Assembly: GCA_009885795.1 (NCBI GenBank)
Contig: VFKA01000008.1
Coordinates: 83,626 to 147,625, forward strand
Direction: 5' to 3'
Length of the DNA: 64,000 nucleotides
DNA from: Rhodospirillales bacterium
Lineage (GTDB): Bacteria; Pseudomonadota; Alphaproteobacteria; Dongiales; Dongiaceae
Positions 43,260 to 51,739 of the stretch are shown piece after piece (position 1 is the first letter of the stretch; the number at the start of each line of letters is the position of its first letter). The notes beneath the pieces were generated by a model, which was not told where the DNA came from, ran no database searches, and saw only the letters and a program-made list of their open reading frames with translations. Position numbers and translations under genes: made by a program.

Positions 43260-44582
43260 TCAGTTCGCAAGCCGCCGCAGCGCCGCCGCGGTCGCCTCGG
43301 CCAATCGCCCGATCTCGGCCTCGCCCATCGGCGTCGACAGGCAACCAAGCCCCCAGCTGCTGGCGACGATGCCGTTATCGAGCCATTGCCGGTAAAGTTC
43401 GGTGAGCTTCGCCCCCTTCTCGCCGGAATGGGCCGGATAGGCGCTGCGGTAATCGTGCAATCGCGCGTCCGTGAAATGGATGAGAAACAGCGAACCCTCG
43501 CCCGTGACCTGCCCCTCATGGCCCGACGCCGCGATGACGGCGCGCAAGGCCCCCCTCGCCGTCTCGCCGAGCGCGTTCAGCCGGTCGATGGCATCATGCG
43601 TCAGCAGCTTCATGGCGGCGATGCCGGCGGCCATGGTGAGCGGGTTGGCGTTGAACGTTCCGGAATGCGGATAGGCGGGCTTTCCCAGAGTCTGGTCGAA
43701 GACCTCCATGGCGTCGGCCCTGCCGGCCACCGCGCCGATCGGCAAGCCCCCGCCGATGAGTTTGCCGAGCGTGGTCAGATCGGGCTCGATGCCGATCCGC
43801 GTCTGCCATCCGCCATAGGCCAGGCGATAGGTCACGACCTCGTCGAAGATCAGCAGCGAGCCGTTGGCCTTGGCGAAGGACGCGAGCGCGCCCAAGTATT
43901 CGCGGCTCGCCGGAACGCCGCCGACGCGGGACGGCACCGGATCGACGAGGATGCCGGCGATGTCGCCGGCGTGCTCCTTGAGCGCGCGCAGCGATCCCTC
44001 GACGTCGTTGAACGGCATCGACACGATGGTATCGAGGACGCCTTGCGGCACGCCCTTCGTGAACGCCACCGAGCGCGGCAAGTCGTTGCCCCAGTTCTGG
44101 GGCGTCGGATCGAGGCTCACCTCGGCGAAATCGTAACCGCCGTGATAGGCACCCTCGCACTTGGCGATCTTGGCGCGGCCCGTGCATGCGCGCGCCGCCT
44201 TCATCGCCACCATCACCGCCTCGGTGCCCGAATTGGCGAAGCGGATGCGCTCGAAGGACGGCGTGCGGGCGCAAAGGATCTCGGCCAGCTCGATCTCGAG
44301 CTCGGTCGGCAGCGTCAGCGAGATCGCCCGCTCCGCCTGGCGCTGCACGGCCTCGACGATGGCGGGATGGCCGTGGCCGTGGATCTGCACCATGTAATTG
44401 TTGATGAAGTCCAGGCGCTCGACCCCGTCCACGTCGGTGACGGCGCAGCCCCGCGCCGACGCCGCATAGACCGGATAGGGCTGCACGAAGGTCATCGCCC
44501 GCGAGCCGCCGCCGGGGATCGACTTCTTGGCCCGCTCGTAGAGCGCCGCCGAGCGCGACCGGGGGTTCGGATAATGGTTCAT
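43260..44582 (-). CDS. class III aminotransferase (glutamate-1-semialdehyde aminomutase-like)
   Basis: 440 residues. PLP fold type I, class III: IPGGGSRAMTFVQPYPVYAA, RIRFANSGTEAVMVAMKAAR, CEGAYHGGYDFAEV, LLIFDEVVTYRLAYGGWQ, PDLTTLGKLIGGGLPIGAVA (PLP Lys in GKLIGGG), YPHSGTFNANPLTMAAG. It resembles HemL but the context (acyl-CoA dehydrogenase 5 nt downstream) suggests an amino-acid or beta-amino-acid catabolic transaminase. The next gene upstream is a TetR regulator on the same strand, 17 nt away, so the three genes may form one transcript. Confidence 0.86.
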   Translation of the reverse strand: MNHYPNPRSRSAALYERAKKSIPGGGSRAMTFVQPYPVYAASARGCAVTDVDGVERLDFINNYMVQIHGHGHPAIVEAVQRQAERAISLTLPTELEIELAEILCARTPSFERIRFANSGTEAVMVAMKAARACTGRAKIAKCEGAYHGGYDFAEVSLDPTPQNWGNDLPRSVAFTKGVPQGVLDTIVSMPFNDVEGSLRALKEHAGDIAGILVDPVPSRVGGVPASREYLGALASFAKANGSLLIFDEVVTYRLAYGGWQTRIGIEPDLTTLGKLIGGGLPIGAVAGRADAMEVFDQTLGKPAYPHSGTFNANPLTMAAGIAAMKLLTHDAIDRLNALGETARGALRAVIAASGHEGQVTGEGSLFLIHFTDARLHDYRSAYPAHSGEKGAKLTELYRQWLDNGIVASSWGLGCLSTPMGEAEIGRLAEATAAALRRLAN

Positions 44583-44599
44583 GCCGGTCGAGTGTAGTG

Positions 44600-45286
44600 C
44601 TATTTCCCTTGGCTCTCCAGGGGTGCATTACCGCGCCCCGCGCGGACTTTTTTGCCCTTCCCCGCGATGAGCCTCTGGTTCCGCCTCGAAACTCTTCGCT
44701 TGTCGCGGAGCCCCGCGACGTAGTTTCGAATCAGCGACTCCGCCATGGCATCGACGTCACCCCAACCGAGGACCGCCTCGTCGCTGGCGAGCGAACAGAT
44801 GCCATGAATCCCGGCCCACAAGACGCGCGCCGACCGCCGCCTCTCGGCCGCTCGTCCATCCGCCAGCATCGGCCGGAGCGCGTCCTCCACGGGCACGAAC
44901 AGCCGATCCATCCGACGGTAATACCAAACCGGACGCGACCTGCCGCTGGGTAGGTTCTGGAACAACATCCGCCAGGCATGCGGCCGATTCCTGGCGAATC
45001 TCAGGTAGCAGCCCGCCAAGGAAAGAATCGTCGCCTCGCCCTCGCGGCCGGGCGGCACCGCGGTCAAGGCGCCATGAAGCTCATCCAGCGTCGCCGCATT
45101 CAGATGAACGACGATATCGTCGATGTCCTTGAACAGGTTATAGAGCGTTCCCGACGAATAGCCGATGGCGTCGGCGATACGGCGAATGGTCAGCGCCGCC
45201 GCCCCTTCCCGTTCGACGATGACGCCCGCGGCGCCTAGAATAAGCGCGTGAAGCTCATCGCGCGTGTGGTCGGATCGTCTGGCCAA
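44600..45286 (-). CDS. TetR-family transcriptional regulator
   Basis: 228 residues starting at a TTG (45286) with GGGAG 6 nt upstream. N-terminal HTH about residues 8-55: LHALILGAAGVIVEREGAAA LTIRRIADAIGYSSGTLYNLF. The C-terminal half resembles the TetR C-terminal WHG-type domain (SLAGCYLRFARNRPHAWRML; RVLWAGIHGICSLASDEAVL). The C-terminal 30 residues are basic. A perfect palindrome lies in the 102-nt space shared with the divergent radical SAM gene, so it should control that gene and its own operon. Confidence 0.9.
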   Translation of the reverse strand: MARRSDHTRDELHALILGAAGVIVEREGAAALTIRRIADAIGYSSGTLYNLFKDIDDIVVHLNAATLDELHGALTAVPPGREGEATILSLAGCYLRFARNRPHAWRMLFQNLPSGRSRPVWYYRRMDRLFVPVEDALRPMLADGRAAERRRSARVLWAGIHGICSLASDEAVLGWGDVDAMAESLIRNYVAGLRDKRRVSRRNQRLIAGKGKKVRAGRGNAPLESQGK

Positions 45287-45323
45287 GGCCGCTCCCTGTT
45301 CTGAACACCGATCAAAATATCCC

Positions 45324-45352
45324 TTGACAGGGGAATTGGGTACAACAATATT
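45324..45352 (+). promoter_or_regulatory. promoter of the radical SAM gene
   Basis: TTGACA at 45324-45329 is a full -35 match, followed after 17 nt by AATATT in an AT-rich stretch (unusual in this GC-rich window). The TetR-type operator overlaps the -10 and start region. Confidence 0.6.
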
Positions 45353-45373
45353 AATTGATCATCGATCAATTAA
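45351..45373. promoter_or_regulatory. TetR-type operator
   Basis: TTAATTGATC-ATC-GATCAATTAA, a perfect 10-bp-arm inverted repeat with a 3-nt centre, 15 nt before the radical SAM ATG and 65 nt before the TetR start. Its place over the promoter fits repression. Confidence 0.8.
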
Positions 45374-45388
45374 GCCCGGGAGGCACCG

Positions 45389-47065
45389 ATGAATGCCAGC
45401 TTGATGACGACCGATCGCCATCCTTCCCACCGCTCCAAGGCAGGCGCCGAGAATCGGAGCCTTAGGCCGAAAAAGGTCGGCGTCATCGAGCTCCTCGCCT
45501 ATACCGTCTCATCCGAGTGGCTGTCGCTCGCTCTCGTGGATCGATTGAAACGCCAGTACTACAGCATCATGCCGCAGGCGGTTTCCGTGTGGTGCCGCGA
45601 GCTCGGCCACGACGTGACTTATGCGACTTATTACGGCCAGGCCGACCCGCTCTCGCTCCTGCCCGACGATCTCGATATCGTGTTCATCGCGGCGAGCACG
45701 CAGGCGAGCGCGCTGGCCTACGCGTTGGCGAAGATCTATCGCCGGCGAGGTACACTGACCGTCATCGGGGGCCCGCACGCCAAGTGCTTCCCCGAGGATT
45801 GCGTCCGATTCTTCGACGTGACCGTCACGCGTTGCGACCGCGACCTGGTCTCGGACATTCTCGCCGGGCGGATCGACCCGCCCTCTATCGTCGCCTCCGC
45901 CCGGCCGCCCCAGTCCTTCCCGGCTGTCGAGGAGCGGCTGCCCGAGATCGCGTTGGCCGCCTTCGCTCGCGGCCGCCCCGCCGCGACCAGCGTCATCTCG
46001 CTCTTTGGAAGCATCGGCTGCCCCTACAATTGCAACTTCTGCACCGACTGGAACAGCGTTTACGCGCCCGTGCCCCCGGAGCAGTTGCGCCGCGATCTTA
46101 TCTTCGTCTCGCGGCGCTTCCCCCAAGCATGGTTGGGATTCCAAGACCCGAATTTCGGCGTTCGCTTCGACGAGACGATGGCCGTCTTCGACTCGATTCC
46201 CGAGGGACGGCGCAATCCCTACCTGATGCAATGTTCGCTCACGATCCTGTCGGAAGCGCGGATGCGGATGCTCGCCAAGACCCGGTGTCTCTATGTCGCG
46301 CCTGGCGTCGAATCCTGGTCGGGCTATGGCAACAAGTTGAAAATGAAGACGTCGGTCGGGCACGACCGGGTTGACGGAATCGCGCGCAATTTCCTCGAGT
46401 TGAGGCGGCATGTGCGGGGGATTCAGGCCAACTTCGTTCTTGGTCTCGACAGCGATTGCGGTTCCTCCCCCTTCGCGTTGACCGAGGAATTCGTCCGGCG
46501 TGTTCCGTTCGTTTGGCCGAACCTCAACATCATTACTCCCTATGGCGGTACGCCCGTCTACGACGACATGGTTCGACAGGGCCGATTGTTGCGGCGGATG
46601 CCGCTCGCGCTTTACTGTTCGCCCTATCTCGCGCTGCGCCTGCGCAACTACGAGCCGATCGAATTCTACAGTCGCCTGATCGACCTGCTCGGCGCTTCGA
46701 CGTCGGCGAGATTGACGGCAAGGCGCATTTTGACGCGGGATCACGTGGCGCTCAATCTCGCGCGCCTGGCGCAAACATCCGCCGTCCGCCACGATCTGAA
46801 CGAGATGCGCCGCTTCCGGACCGAACTCGGCCGCGACGCCGGCTTGCGGGCCTTTCATGACGGCCGCGATGTCGCATTGCCGGAACTCTATAACCACCAC
46901 TTGAACACGCGGCTCGGCCGATATGCGGAGCTGTTGTCCGCCCGGGATCGAATTCCGGTTCACAAGGAACCTTCCCGCGAACAGTCGCGAACAGGAGAAG
47001 AGTTTGATCGCGGTCGCAGGCCGGCCGCTGCCGATATCGCCGCCGCCATCGCCCCGGCCGCTTGA
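45389..47065 (+). CDS. B12-binding-type radical SAM protein of unknown function
   Basis: 558 residues. The N-terminal part (about 28-170) is a cobalamin-binding-like fold with LTVIGGPHAKCFPED but lacks the base-off DxHxxG motif, so B12 may bind base-on or not at all. The radical SAM core has Cys211, Cys215 and Cys218 (CPYNCNFC), then FVSRRFPQAWLGFQDPNFGV and YVAPGVESWSGYGNKLKMKT. The C-terminal about 150 residues are family-unique. The ATG has GGGAGG upstream. It is divergent from the TetR gene and shares its operator. Members modify lipids, peptides or natural products; the substrate is unknown. Confidence 0.85.
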   Translation: MNASLMTTDRHPSHRSKAGAENRSLRPKKVGVIELLAYTVSSEWLSLALVDRLKRQYYSIMPQAVSVWCRELGHDVTYATYYGQADPLSLLPDDLDIVFIAASTQASALAYALAKIYRRRGTLTVIGGPHAKCFPEDCVRFFDVTVTRCDRDLVSDILAGRIDPPSIVASARPPQSFPAVEERLPEIALAAFARGRPAATSVISLFGSIGCPYNCNFCTDWNSVYAPVPPEQLRRDLIFVSRRFPQAWLGFQDPNFGVRFDETMAVFDSIPEGRRNPYLMQCSLTILSEARMRMLAKTRCLYVAPGVESWSGYGNKLKMKTSVGHDRVDGIARNFLELRRHVRGIQANFVLGLDSDCGSSPFALTEEFVRRVPFVWPNLNIITPYGGTPVYDDMVRQGRLLRRMPLALYCSPYLALRLRNYEPIEFYSRLIDLLGASTSARLTARRILTRDHVALNLARLAQTSAVRHDLNEMRRFRTELGRDAGLRAFHDGRDVALPELYNHHLNTRLGRYAELLSARDRIPVHKEPSREQSRTGEEFDRGRRPAAADIAAAIAPAA

Positions 47066-47096
47066 ATTCCAACAAGAACCACGGGAGAGGTGCGTC

Positions 47097-47750
47097 ATGA
47101 TGAAGAGGAAATTGACATTCCTGGCACGGAACGCGCTGGCCTCGCCGACTTTAGTCCGGCCATCGAGTGGATGTCGGGTTAGACGGCCAATCGAATGGAA
47201 CAATGGGACCAAGCGCAAGTTCGCTGACAATGGTGGGCCTCGGGTATGGTGGTTTTCCGCGGCGATCGTCGCGTTCCTCGGCGGATGCATCAATTTCTCC
47301 GACGGTTGCCCAGACCCCGCACGGGGACCCACCTACCCGAATGAGCCCTCAAGGGAGTACCAAGCGGTCGCCGTGGCGGAGTTTGCAACGCAACGCGTCG
47401 AGTATTGGAGCCAGATGGCCGCACTGATGCGGACCACCATTATCGACCGCTTGCGGAAATCGGGGGAATTCGCGGAAGTGCATGATGGCAGCGCCCCAGC
47501 CACCGGACAGCCGGCCCTGCTACTCACGGGTGTCATTGCCGAGTGGTCTCTCTACGGCTCCGACGGCCCATTCACGGCCACACCCTACGTCGCCGGGAGA
47601 TTCGAGCTCCACGACGATACCGGAAACATCCTGGCCGAGTTCATCGAGATTTCCTGCGGCACCCACGGGCAGAGTGGCAATGGGGAGCGTCTAGTCAAAG
47701 ACGTCGCCAAGCAGGCGGCGGGCTTTGTCGTCGACTACGCGCATCGATGA
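47097..47750 (+). CDS. putative lipoprotein, unrecognised family
   Basis: 217 residues from the ATG at 47097 (GGGAGAGG upstream), 31 nt after the radical SAM gene, so probably co-transcribed. A hydrophobic segment VWWFSAAIVAFLGGC ends in a lipobox (LGGC, Cys64), but it lies unusually far from the start, after about 50 polar residues. The mature part has EYQAVAVAEFATQRVEYWSQ, IIDRLRKSGEFAEV, PALLLTGVIAEW and GERLVKDVAKQAAGFVVDYA, a pattern reminiscent of DUF4410-type envelope lipoproteins; this is not certain. The odd N-terminus may mean the true start or an upstream base is wrong. Confidence 0.6.
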   Translation: MMKRKLTFLARNALASPTLVRPSSGCRVRRPIEWNNGTKRKFADNGGPRVWWFSAAIVAFLGGCINFSDGCPDPARGPTYPNEPSREYQAVAVAEFATQRVEYWSQMAALMRTTIIDRLRKSGEFAEVHDGSAPATGQPALLLTGVIAEWSLYGSDGPFTATPYVAGRFELHDDTGNILAEFIEISCGTHGQSGNGERLVKDVAKQAAGFVVDYAHR

Positions 47751-47826
47751 AACAAGAATATCAGGACCCTAAGCGGTACCAATAGGATCGACGGTTCTCC
47801 GACCGCCGGATAGGGTAGCGTCCGCC

Positions 47827-48861
47827 ATGCCATCGGCCCCCTCCATCGATATTGATATCGCGGCGCTGGACGGCTATCTCGGCCGCCGTATCGACGGCTA
47901 CCGCGGGCCGCTGTCGCTGGAGAAGTTTCACGGCGGCCAGTCCAACCCCACCTACCGCCTGGGGACGCCCGCGCGCGACTATGTGCTGCGCCGTAAGCCG
48001 CCGGGGGCGCTTCTGCCCTCGGCGCACGCGGTCGATCGCGAGTTTCGGGTGATTTCGGCGCTTGCCGCCACCGGCGTGCCGGTGCCCCGCACCTATCTCT
48101 ACTGCGCCGATGAAGGCGTCGCCGGCACGCCCTTCTTCGTCATGGAATACGTGGCCGGGCGCGTTTTCTACGATCCGAGGCTGCCCGGCCTCGAGCCTGG
48201 CGAACGCGGGGCGATCTACGAATCCATGAACGCCGCGCTCGCCGCGCTCCACCGCGTCGATCCGGCGGCGGTCGGCCTTTCCGACTACGGCCGGCCGGGC
48301 AACTACTTCGCGCGCCAGATCGCCCGCTGGTCGAAGCAGTACCGCGCGGTCGAATCGCGAACGATCCCGGCGATGGACCGCCTGATCGACTGGCTGCCCG
48401 CCCATGTCCCTCCGGAAGAAGAGACCGCCATCGTCCATGGCGACTTCCGGCTCGACAACATGATCTTCCATGCAAGCGAACCGCGCGTGCTTGCCATCAT
48501 CGACTGGGAGCTATCGACGCTCGGCCATCCCTTGGCCGACCTCTCCTACAACTGCCTGGCGTGGCACTTCACGCCGGAGCTTTTCCGCGGGCTCGCCGGA
48601 TGCGATCTCGGCGCGCTCGGAATCCCGAGCGAGGCGGCCTACATCGCCGCCTATCGCGCGCGCACGGGCCGCGGGGACATCGAGCACTGGTCCTTCTACC
48701 TCGCCTACAACATCTTCCGCCTGGCGGCGATCCTCGAAGGCGTGTGGGCGCGCGCGCGGGCCGGCAACGCGGTGGGCGGCGAAGCCCTGACGATGGGCGC
48801 CAAGGTCGAGCCGCTCGCGAAACTGGCGTGGGAGCAGGCGCGGAAAGCCCGACCTACGTGA
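47827..48861 (+). CDS. APH-type kinase, LvaA/ACAD10-11-N-terminal-domain-like
   Basis: 344 residues. Kinase fold of the aminoglycoside phosphotransferase superfamily: LEKFHGGQSNPTYRLGTPA, YVLRRKPPGALLPSAHAVDR, VMEYVAGRVFYDPRLPG, catalytic loop AIVHGDFRLDNMIFH, and metal-binding VLAIIDWELSTLGHPLADL. This wording is that of the kinase domain of ACAD10/11 and of LvaA, which phosphorylates 4-hydroxyacyl-CoA before the dehydrogenase step. The matching dehydrogenase is about 4.5 kb away on the other strand. True antibiotic resistance is unlikely. It is directly followed, in frame, by a HigB stump. Confidence 0.87.
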   Translation: MPSAPSIDIDIAALDGYLGRRIDGYRGPLSLEKFHGGQSNPTYRLGTPARDYVLRRKPPGALLPSAHAVDREFRVISALAATGVPVPRTYLYCADEGVAGTPFFVMEYVAGRVFYDPRLPGLEPGERGAIYESMNAALAALHRVDPAAVGLSDYGRPGNYFARQIARWSKQYRAVESRTIPAMDRLIDWLPAHVPPEEETAIVHGDFRLDNMIFHASEPRVLAIIDWELSTLGHPLADLSYNCLAWHFTPELFRGLAGCDLGALGIPSEAAYIAAYRARTGRGDIEHWSFYLAYNIFRLAAILEGVWARARAGNAVGGEALTMGAKVEPLAKLAWEQARKARPT

Positions 48862-48960
48862 GTTGTAAACCGGTCGGTGACGGTCTCCGGCAATTGGCGC
48901 ATCGTTTTCCGTTTCGAGGGCGGCCATGCCAAGGACGTTGATCTGATCGACTACCACTAG
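48862..48960 (+). pseudogene. higB: HigB (RelE-type) toxin C-terminal remnant
   Basis: 33 codons after the kinase stop read VVNRSVTVSGNWRIVFRF and end AKDVDLIDYH-stop, the C-terminal third of HigB-1 toxins (compare the usual WSxRVSGNWRIxFRFExGxAxDVxLxDYH). The N-terminal two thirds, including the start, are gone. It ends 12 nt before an intact HigA gene, in the normal higBA order. Confidence 0.85.
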
Positions 48961-48972
48961 GAGAGATGAACA

Positions 48973-49263
48973 ATGCCCATGAAGAACCCACCGCATCCGG
49001 GGCTATCCGTCCGCCACGATTGTCTGGAGCCCCTCAGCCTCGGCGTGACGCAGGCGGCGAAAAAACTCGGCATCAGCCGAAAGCAGTTATCCGATATCGT
49101 CATTTGCCATTCGGGAATCTCCGCTGAAATGGCGATCCGGCTCGACACGGCGTTCGGCGGCGGCGCCGAGACGTGGGTCCGCCTCCAGGCTCCCTATGAT
49201 CTCGCCCAAGCCATGAAGCGCGCCGGCCGCATCAAGGTCGGGCGTCTGACACGGGCCGCATGA
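48973..49263 (+). CDS. higA: HigA-family antitoxin (orphan)
   Basis: 96 residues. HTH of the XRE/HigA kind: LSLGVTQAAKKLGISRKQLS, AEMAIRLDTAFGGGAETWVR and the typical end LQAPYDLAQA. MKNPPHPG at the start is the standard HigA opening. The ATG has GGAGAG upstream. With HigB truncated, it can no longer serve as an antitoxin for its own partner; it may persist as a DNA-binding regulator or protect against related toxins. Confidence 0.9.
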   Translation: MPMKNPPHPGLSVRHDCLEPLSLGVTQAAKKLGISRKQLSDIVICHSGISAEMAIRLDTAFGGGAETWVRLQAPYDLAQAMKRAGRIKVGRLTRAA

Positions 49264-49296
49264 GCAGGATCAAAAAGTCGCGTCCCCTTTGACCGC

Positions 49297-49737
49297 TCAA
49301 ATCAACCCCAGCTCGCTCAACTCCGCCAGCATTCGCGCCGGCGGCAGCTTCTCGCTTGAGCGCTGGCCGGCGGCGAGATCCGGCGGTGCCTCCTTTGCCG
49401 CCAGATAGCGCCAGCCCTGGAACGGCCGGTGCTTGCGCGGCGCGACCGGAATGAGCGTCTTCGCGAAAGAAATGCGGCAATAGGCGCGCCCGTCCTTGTC
49501 GATCCGCCGGTCGAGGCCGACGATGCGCTGGCGCACGGCAACGTAACCCTGGATCACCCAGTAGAGCGAGCCGCCATCGAGGATCTCGTCCCGGCGCTTG
49601 GGCATCATCCGGGTCCAGTGCCTGGGCGCGTAACGCCGGCCCCGGCGCTTGGCCGCCGCGATCCTCTGCTTCTGCCATCGGCGCAAATCCGCGATGCTGT
49701 CGCACCCGACGCAGAGCTTGATGAGATGGAGCGTCAT
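49297..49737 (-). CDS. DUF1489 family protein
   Basis: 146 residues. Starts at an ATG (49737) overlapping the biotin-carboxylase gene stop (ATGA). DUF1489 marks: MTLHLIKLCVGCDSIADLRR, YAPRHWTRMMPKRRDEILDG, GSLYWVIQGYVAVRQRIVGL and PFQGWRYLAAKEAPPDL. The family is found mainly in alphaproteobacteria and has no known function. Two early Cys are absent except Cys10. It is the last gene of the long leucine-catabolism operon; its job there is unknown. Confidence 0.88.
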   Translation of the reverse strand: MTLHLIKLCVGCDSIADLRRWQKQRIAAAKRRGRRYAPRHWTRMMPKRRDEILDGGSLYWVIQGYVAVRQRIVGLDRRIDKDGRAYCRISFAKTLIPVAPRKHRPFQGWRYLAAKEAPPDLAAGQRSSEKLPPARMLAELSELGLI

Positions 49738-51734
49738 TCCAGCGACAGCAGCTCCGCGCCCTCCGGCACCATGTCGCCCTCCTTGAAGCGCACCGCGCGC
49801 ACGACTCCGTCGCCGGGTGCCACGATGGCATGCTCCATCTTCATCGCCTCCAGCACCATCAGCGCCTGCCCCCGCTTCACCGCCTCGCCCGCGCGCACGT
49901 GGACTTGCACGACCTTGCCCGGCATGGGTGCCACGAGGCCGCCGGCGGGCGATTCGTCGAGGGTCGCCGCCAGCCTCGGACCCGCCAGCACGAATTCGTA
50001 TCGGCGGCCGTCCATGAACACGACGAGCGACCGGTCGCGGCCGACGACGGTGGCATGCCGGTCGCGCCCGCCGACTTGCGCGATGAGATTGCTCGCGGCT
50101 CCGTCGCCCTCCGCCATGCCGCCATGCGCTTCGACCGGCCCGTCCGGCGTCGAAAATAAATAACCGCCGCCGCGATAGCGCACGCCGACTACTAAGTCCT
50201 GCCCGGCCGCCTGGAACCGCAGCGTGTCCTCGGGCTCGATATTGAGATGGAATCCGACAGGCCGGTGCCACGGCGAAGTCGGATCGGTCGAAGCGGCGGC
50301 GTTGCGGTCGGCATCCTCGGCCCGCCGCAGCAGCAAATAGAGGCTCGCCATCGCCACCGCCTCCGGGCCGGCGGGTCCTTGGCTGACGAGCTCGCGGTAA
50401 TGACGGTCGATGTATCCGATATCGACGGCGCCGGAAGTAAACACCGGATGCGCCAGCATCGCGCCCAGGAAGTCGAGATTGGTCGCCGGCCCCACCGCCT
50501 GAATCCCCCGCAAGCCACGCGCCAACCGCTCGATCGCGCCGGCGCGGTCGCGCCCCCAGGCGATGACCTTGGCGATCAGCGGATCGTAATGGATGGAGAC
50601 CGCGTCGCCGGCCTCGACCCCGGCATCGATGCGGAAATCCGGCCCCGTCTCGGGCCAGCGCAGATGCGCGACCGTGCCGCTGCCGGGCAGGAAATCGCGC
50701 GCCGGATCCTCGGCGTAGATCCGCGCCTCGATGGCGTGGCCGCTGCATTCGATTCGATCCTGCGCCAGCGGCAGCGCCTCGCCTCGCGCCACGAGCAACT
50801 GCCATTCCACGAGATCGAGGCCGGTGATCATCTCCGTCACCGGGTGCTCGACCTGAAGGCGCGTATTCATCTCCATGAAATAAAAGCGCCCGTCGGGCTC
50901 CAGCAGGAACTCGATTGTGCCGGCGCCCTGGTACCCGATGGCGCGCGTCGCCGCGACCGCCGCCGCCCCCATCCGCGCCCTCAACTCGGGGCCCACGCCC
51001 GGCGCCGGCGCCTCCTCGATCACCTTCTGGTGACGCCGCTGCACCGAGCAGTCGCGCTCGAACAGATGCACGACCCGGCCGTGGGCGTCGGCGAACACCT
51101 GCATTTCGACATGGCGCGGCCGGTCGAGATAGCGCTCGATCAGCACGCGGTCGTCGCCGAAGCTCGACAGCGCCTCGCGCCTCGCGCCCGCCAGCGCCGC
51201 CGCGAACTCGCTGGCGCCATCGACGCGGCGCATGCCCTTGCCGCCCCCGCCCGCCGACGGCTTGATCAGTACCGGAAACCCGATACGCGCCGCCTCGCGC
51301 GCCAGGCGTTCCTCGTCCTGGTCCTCGCCGTGGTAGCCGGGCACCGTCGCCACGCCCGCCTTATCCATGATCGCCTTGGCCTCGCTCTTCGAGCCCATGG
51401 CGCGGATGGCGGCGGGCGGCGGGCCGATGAAGACGATGCCCGCTTTGGCGCAAGCTTCCGCGAAATCGGCGTTCTCGGCCAGGAACCCATAGCCCGGATG
51501 GATCGCATCGGCGCCGCTATCTTTCGCGGCGGCCAGGATGCGCTCGATGGAGAGATAGCTCTCGCGCGCCGGCGCCGGTCCGATGAGCCGCGCCTCGTCG
51601 GCGCTTCGTACATGGAGCGCGCCCCGGTCGGCTTCGGAGAAGACCGCGACCGTACGCACGCCCAGGCGGCGCGCCGTGCGCATGATTCGGGCCGCGATCT
51701 CGCCCCGATTGGCGACCAGGATCTTCTTGAACAT
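49734..51734 (-). CDS. liuD: methylcrotonyl-CoA carboxylase biotin subunit
   Basis: 666 residues from the ATG at 51734 (MFKKILVANRGEIAARIM); a GTG 9 nt earlier that overlaps the upstream stop is an alternative. Biotin carboxylase domain about 1-445: the ATP-grasp Gly loop VLIKPSAGGGGKGMR and FMEMNTRLQVEHPVTEMITG. The C-terminal biotinyl domain carries EAMKMEH, the biotinylated Lys. With the carboxyltransferase subunit two genes upstream it carboxylates 3-methylcrotonyl-CoA in leucine breakdown. The other acyl-CoA carboxylases of this shape act on propionyl- or geranyl-CoA, but the liuA and liuC context favours methylcrotonyl-CoA. Confidence 0.93.
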   Translation of the reverse strand: MFKKILVANRGEIAARIMRTARRLGVRTVAVFSEADRGALHVRSADEARLIGPAPARESYLSIERILAAAKDSGADAIHPGYGFLAENADFAEACAKAGIVFIGPPPAAIRAMGSKSEAKAIMDKAGVATVPGYHGEDQDEERLAREAARIGFPVLIKPSAGGGGKGMRRVDGASEFAAALAGARREALSSFGDDRVLIERYLDRPRHVEMQVFADAHGRVVHLFERDCSVQRRHQKVIEEAPAPGVGPELRARMGAAAVAATRAIGYQGAGTIEFLLEPDGRFYFMEMNTRLQVEHPVTEMITGLDLVEWQLLVARGEALPLAQDRIECSGHAIEARIYAEDPARDFLPGSGTVAHLRWPETGPDFRIDAGVEAGDAVSIHYDPLIAKVIAWGRDRAGAIERLARGLRGIQAVGPATNLDFLGAMLAHPVFTSGAVDIGYIDRHYRELVSQGPAGPEAVAMASLYLLLRRAEDADRNAAASTDPTSPWHRPVGFHLNIEPEDTLRFQAAGQDLVVGVRYRGGGYLFSTPDGPVEAHGGMAEGDGAASNLIAQVGGRDRHATVVGRDRSLVVFMDGRRYEFVLAGPRLAATLDESPAGGLVAPMPGKVVQVHVRAGEAVKRGQALMVLEAMKMEHAIVAPGDGVVRAVRFKEGDMVPEGAELLSLE

Positions 51735-51739
51735 CGGGA

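Noticed and set aside
43260..44582. hemL (heme synthesis) assignment
   Set aside because: Co-transcribed with an acyl-CoA dehydrogenase and TetR gene; resemblance to HemL is only at family level.
45351..45373. TTGAT...ATCAA inside the TetR palindrome as an FNR box
   Set aside because: The spacer is 5 nt, not 4, and the symmetry extends to 10 bp per arm, so it fits a TetR operator better.
47827..48861. Aminoglycoside resistance gene
   Set aside because: Motifs match the ACAD10/11-LvaA kinase group, not drug phosphotransferases.
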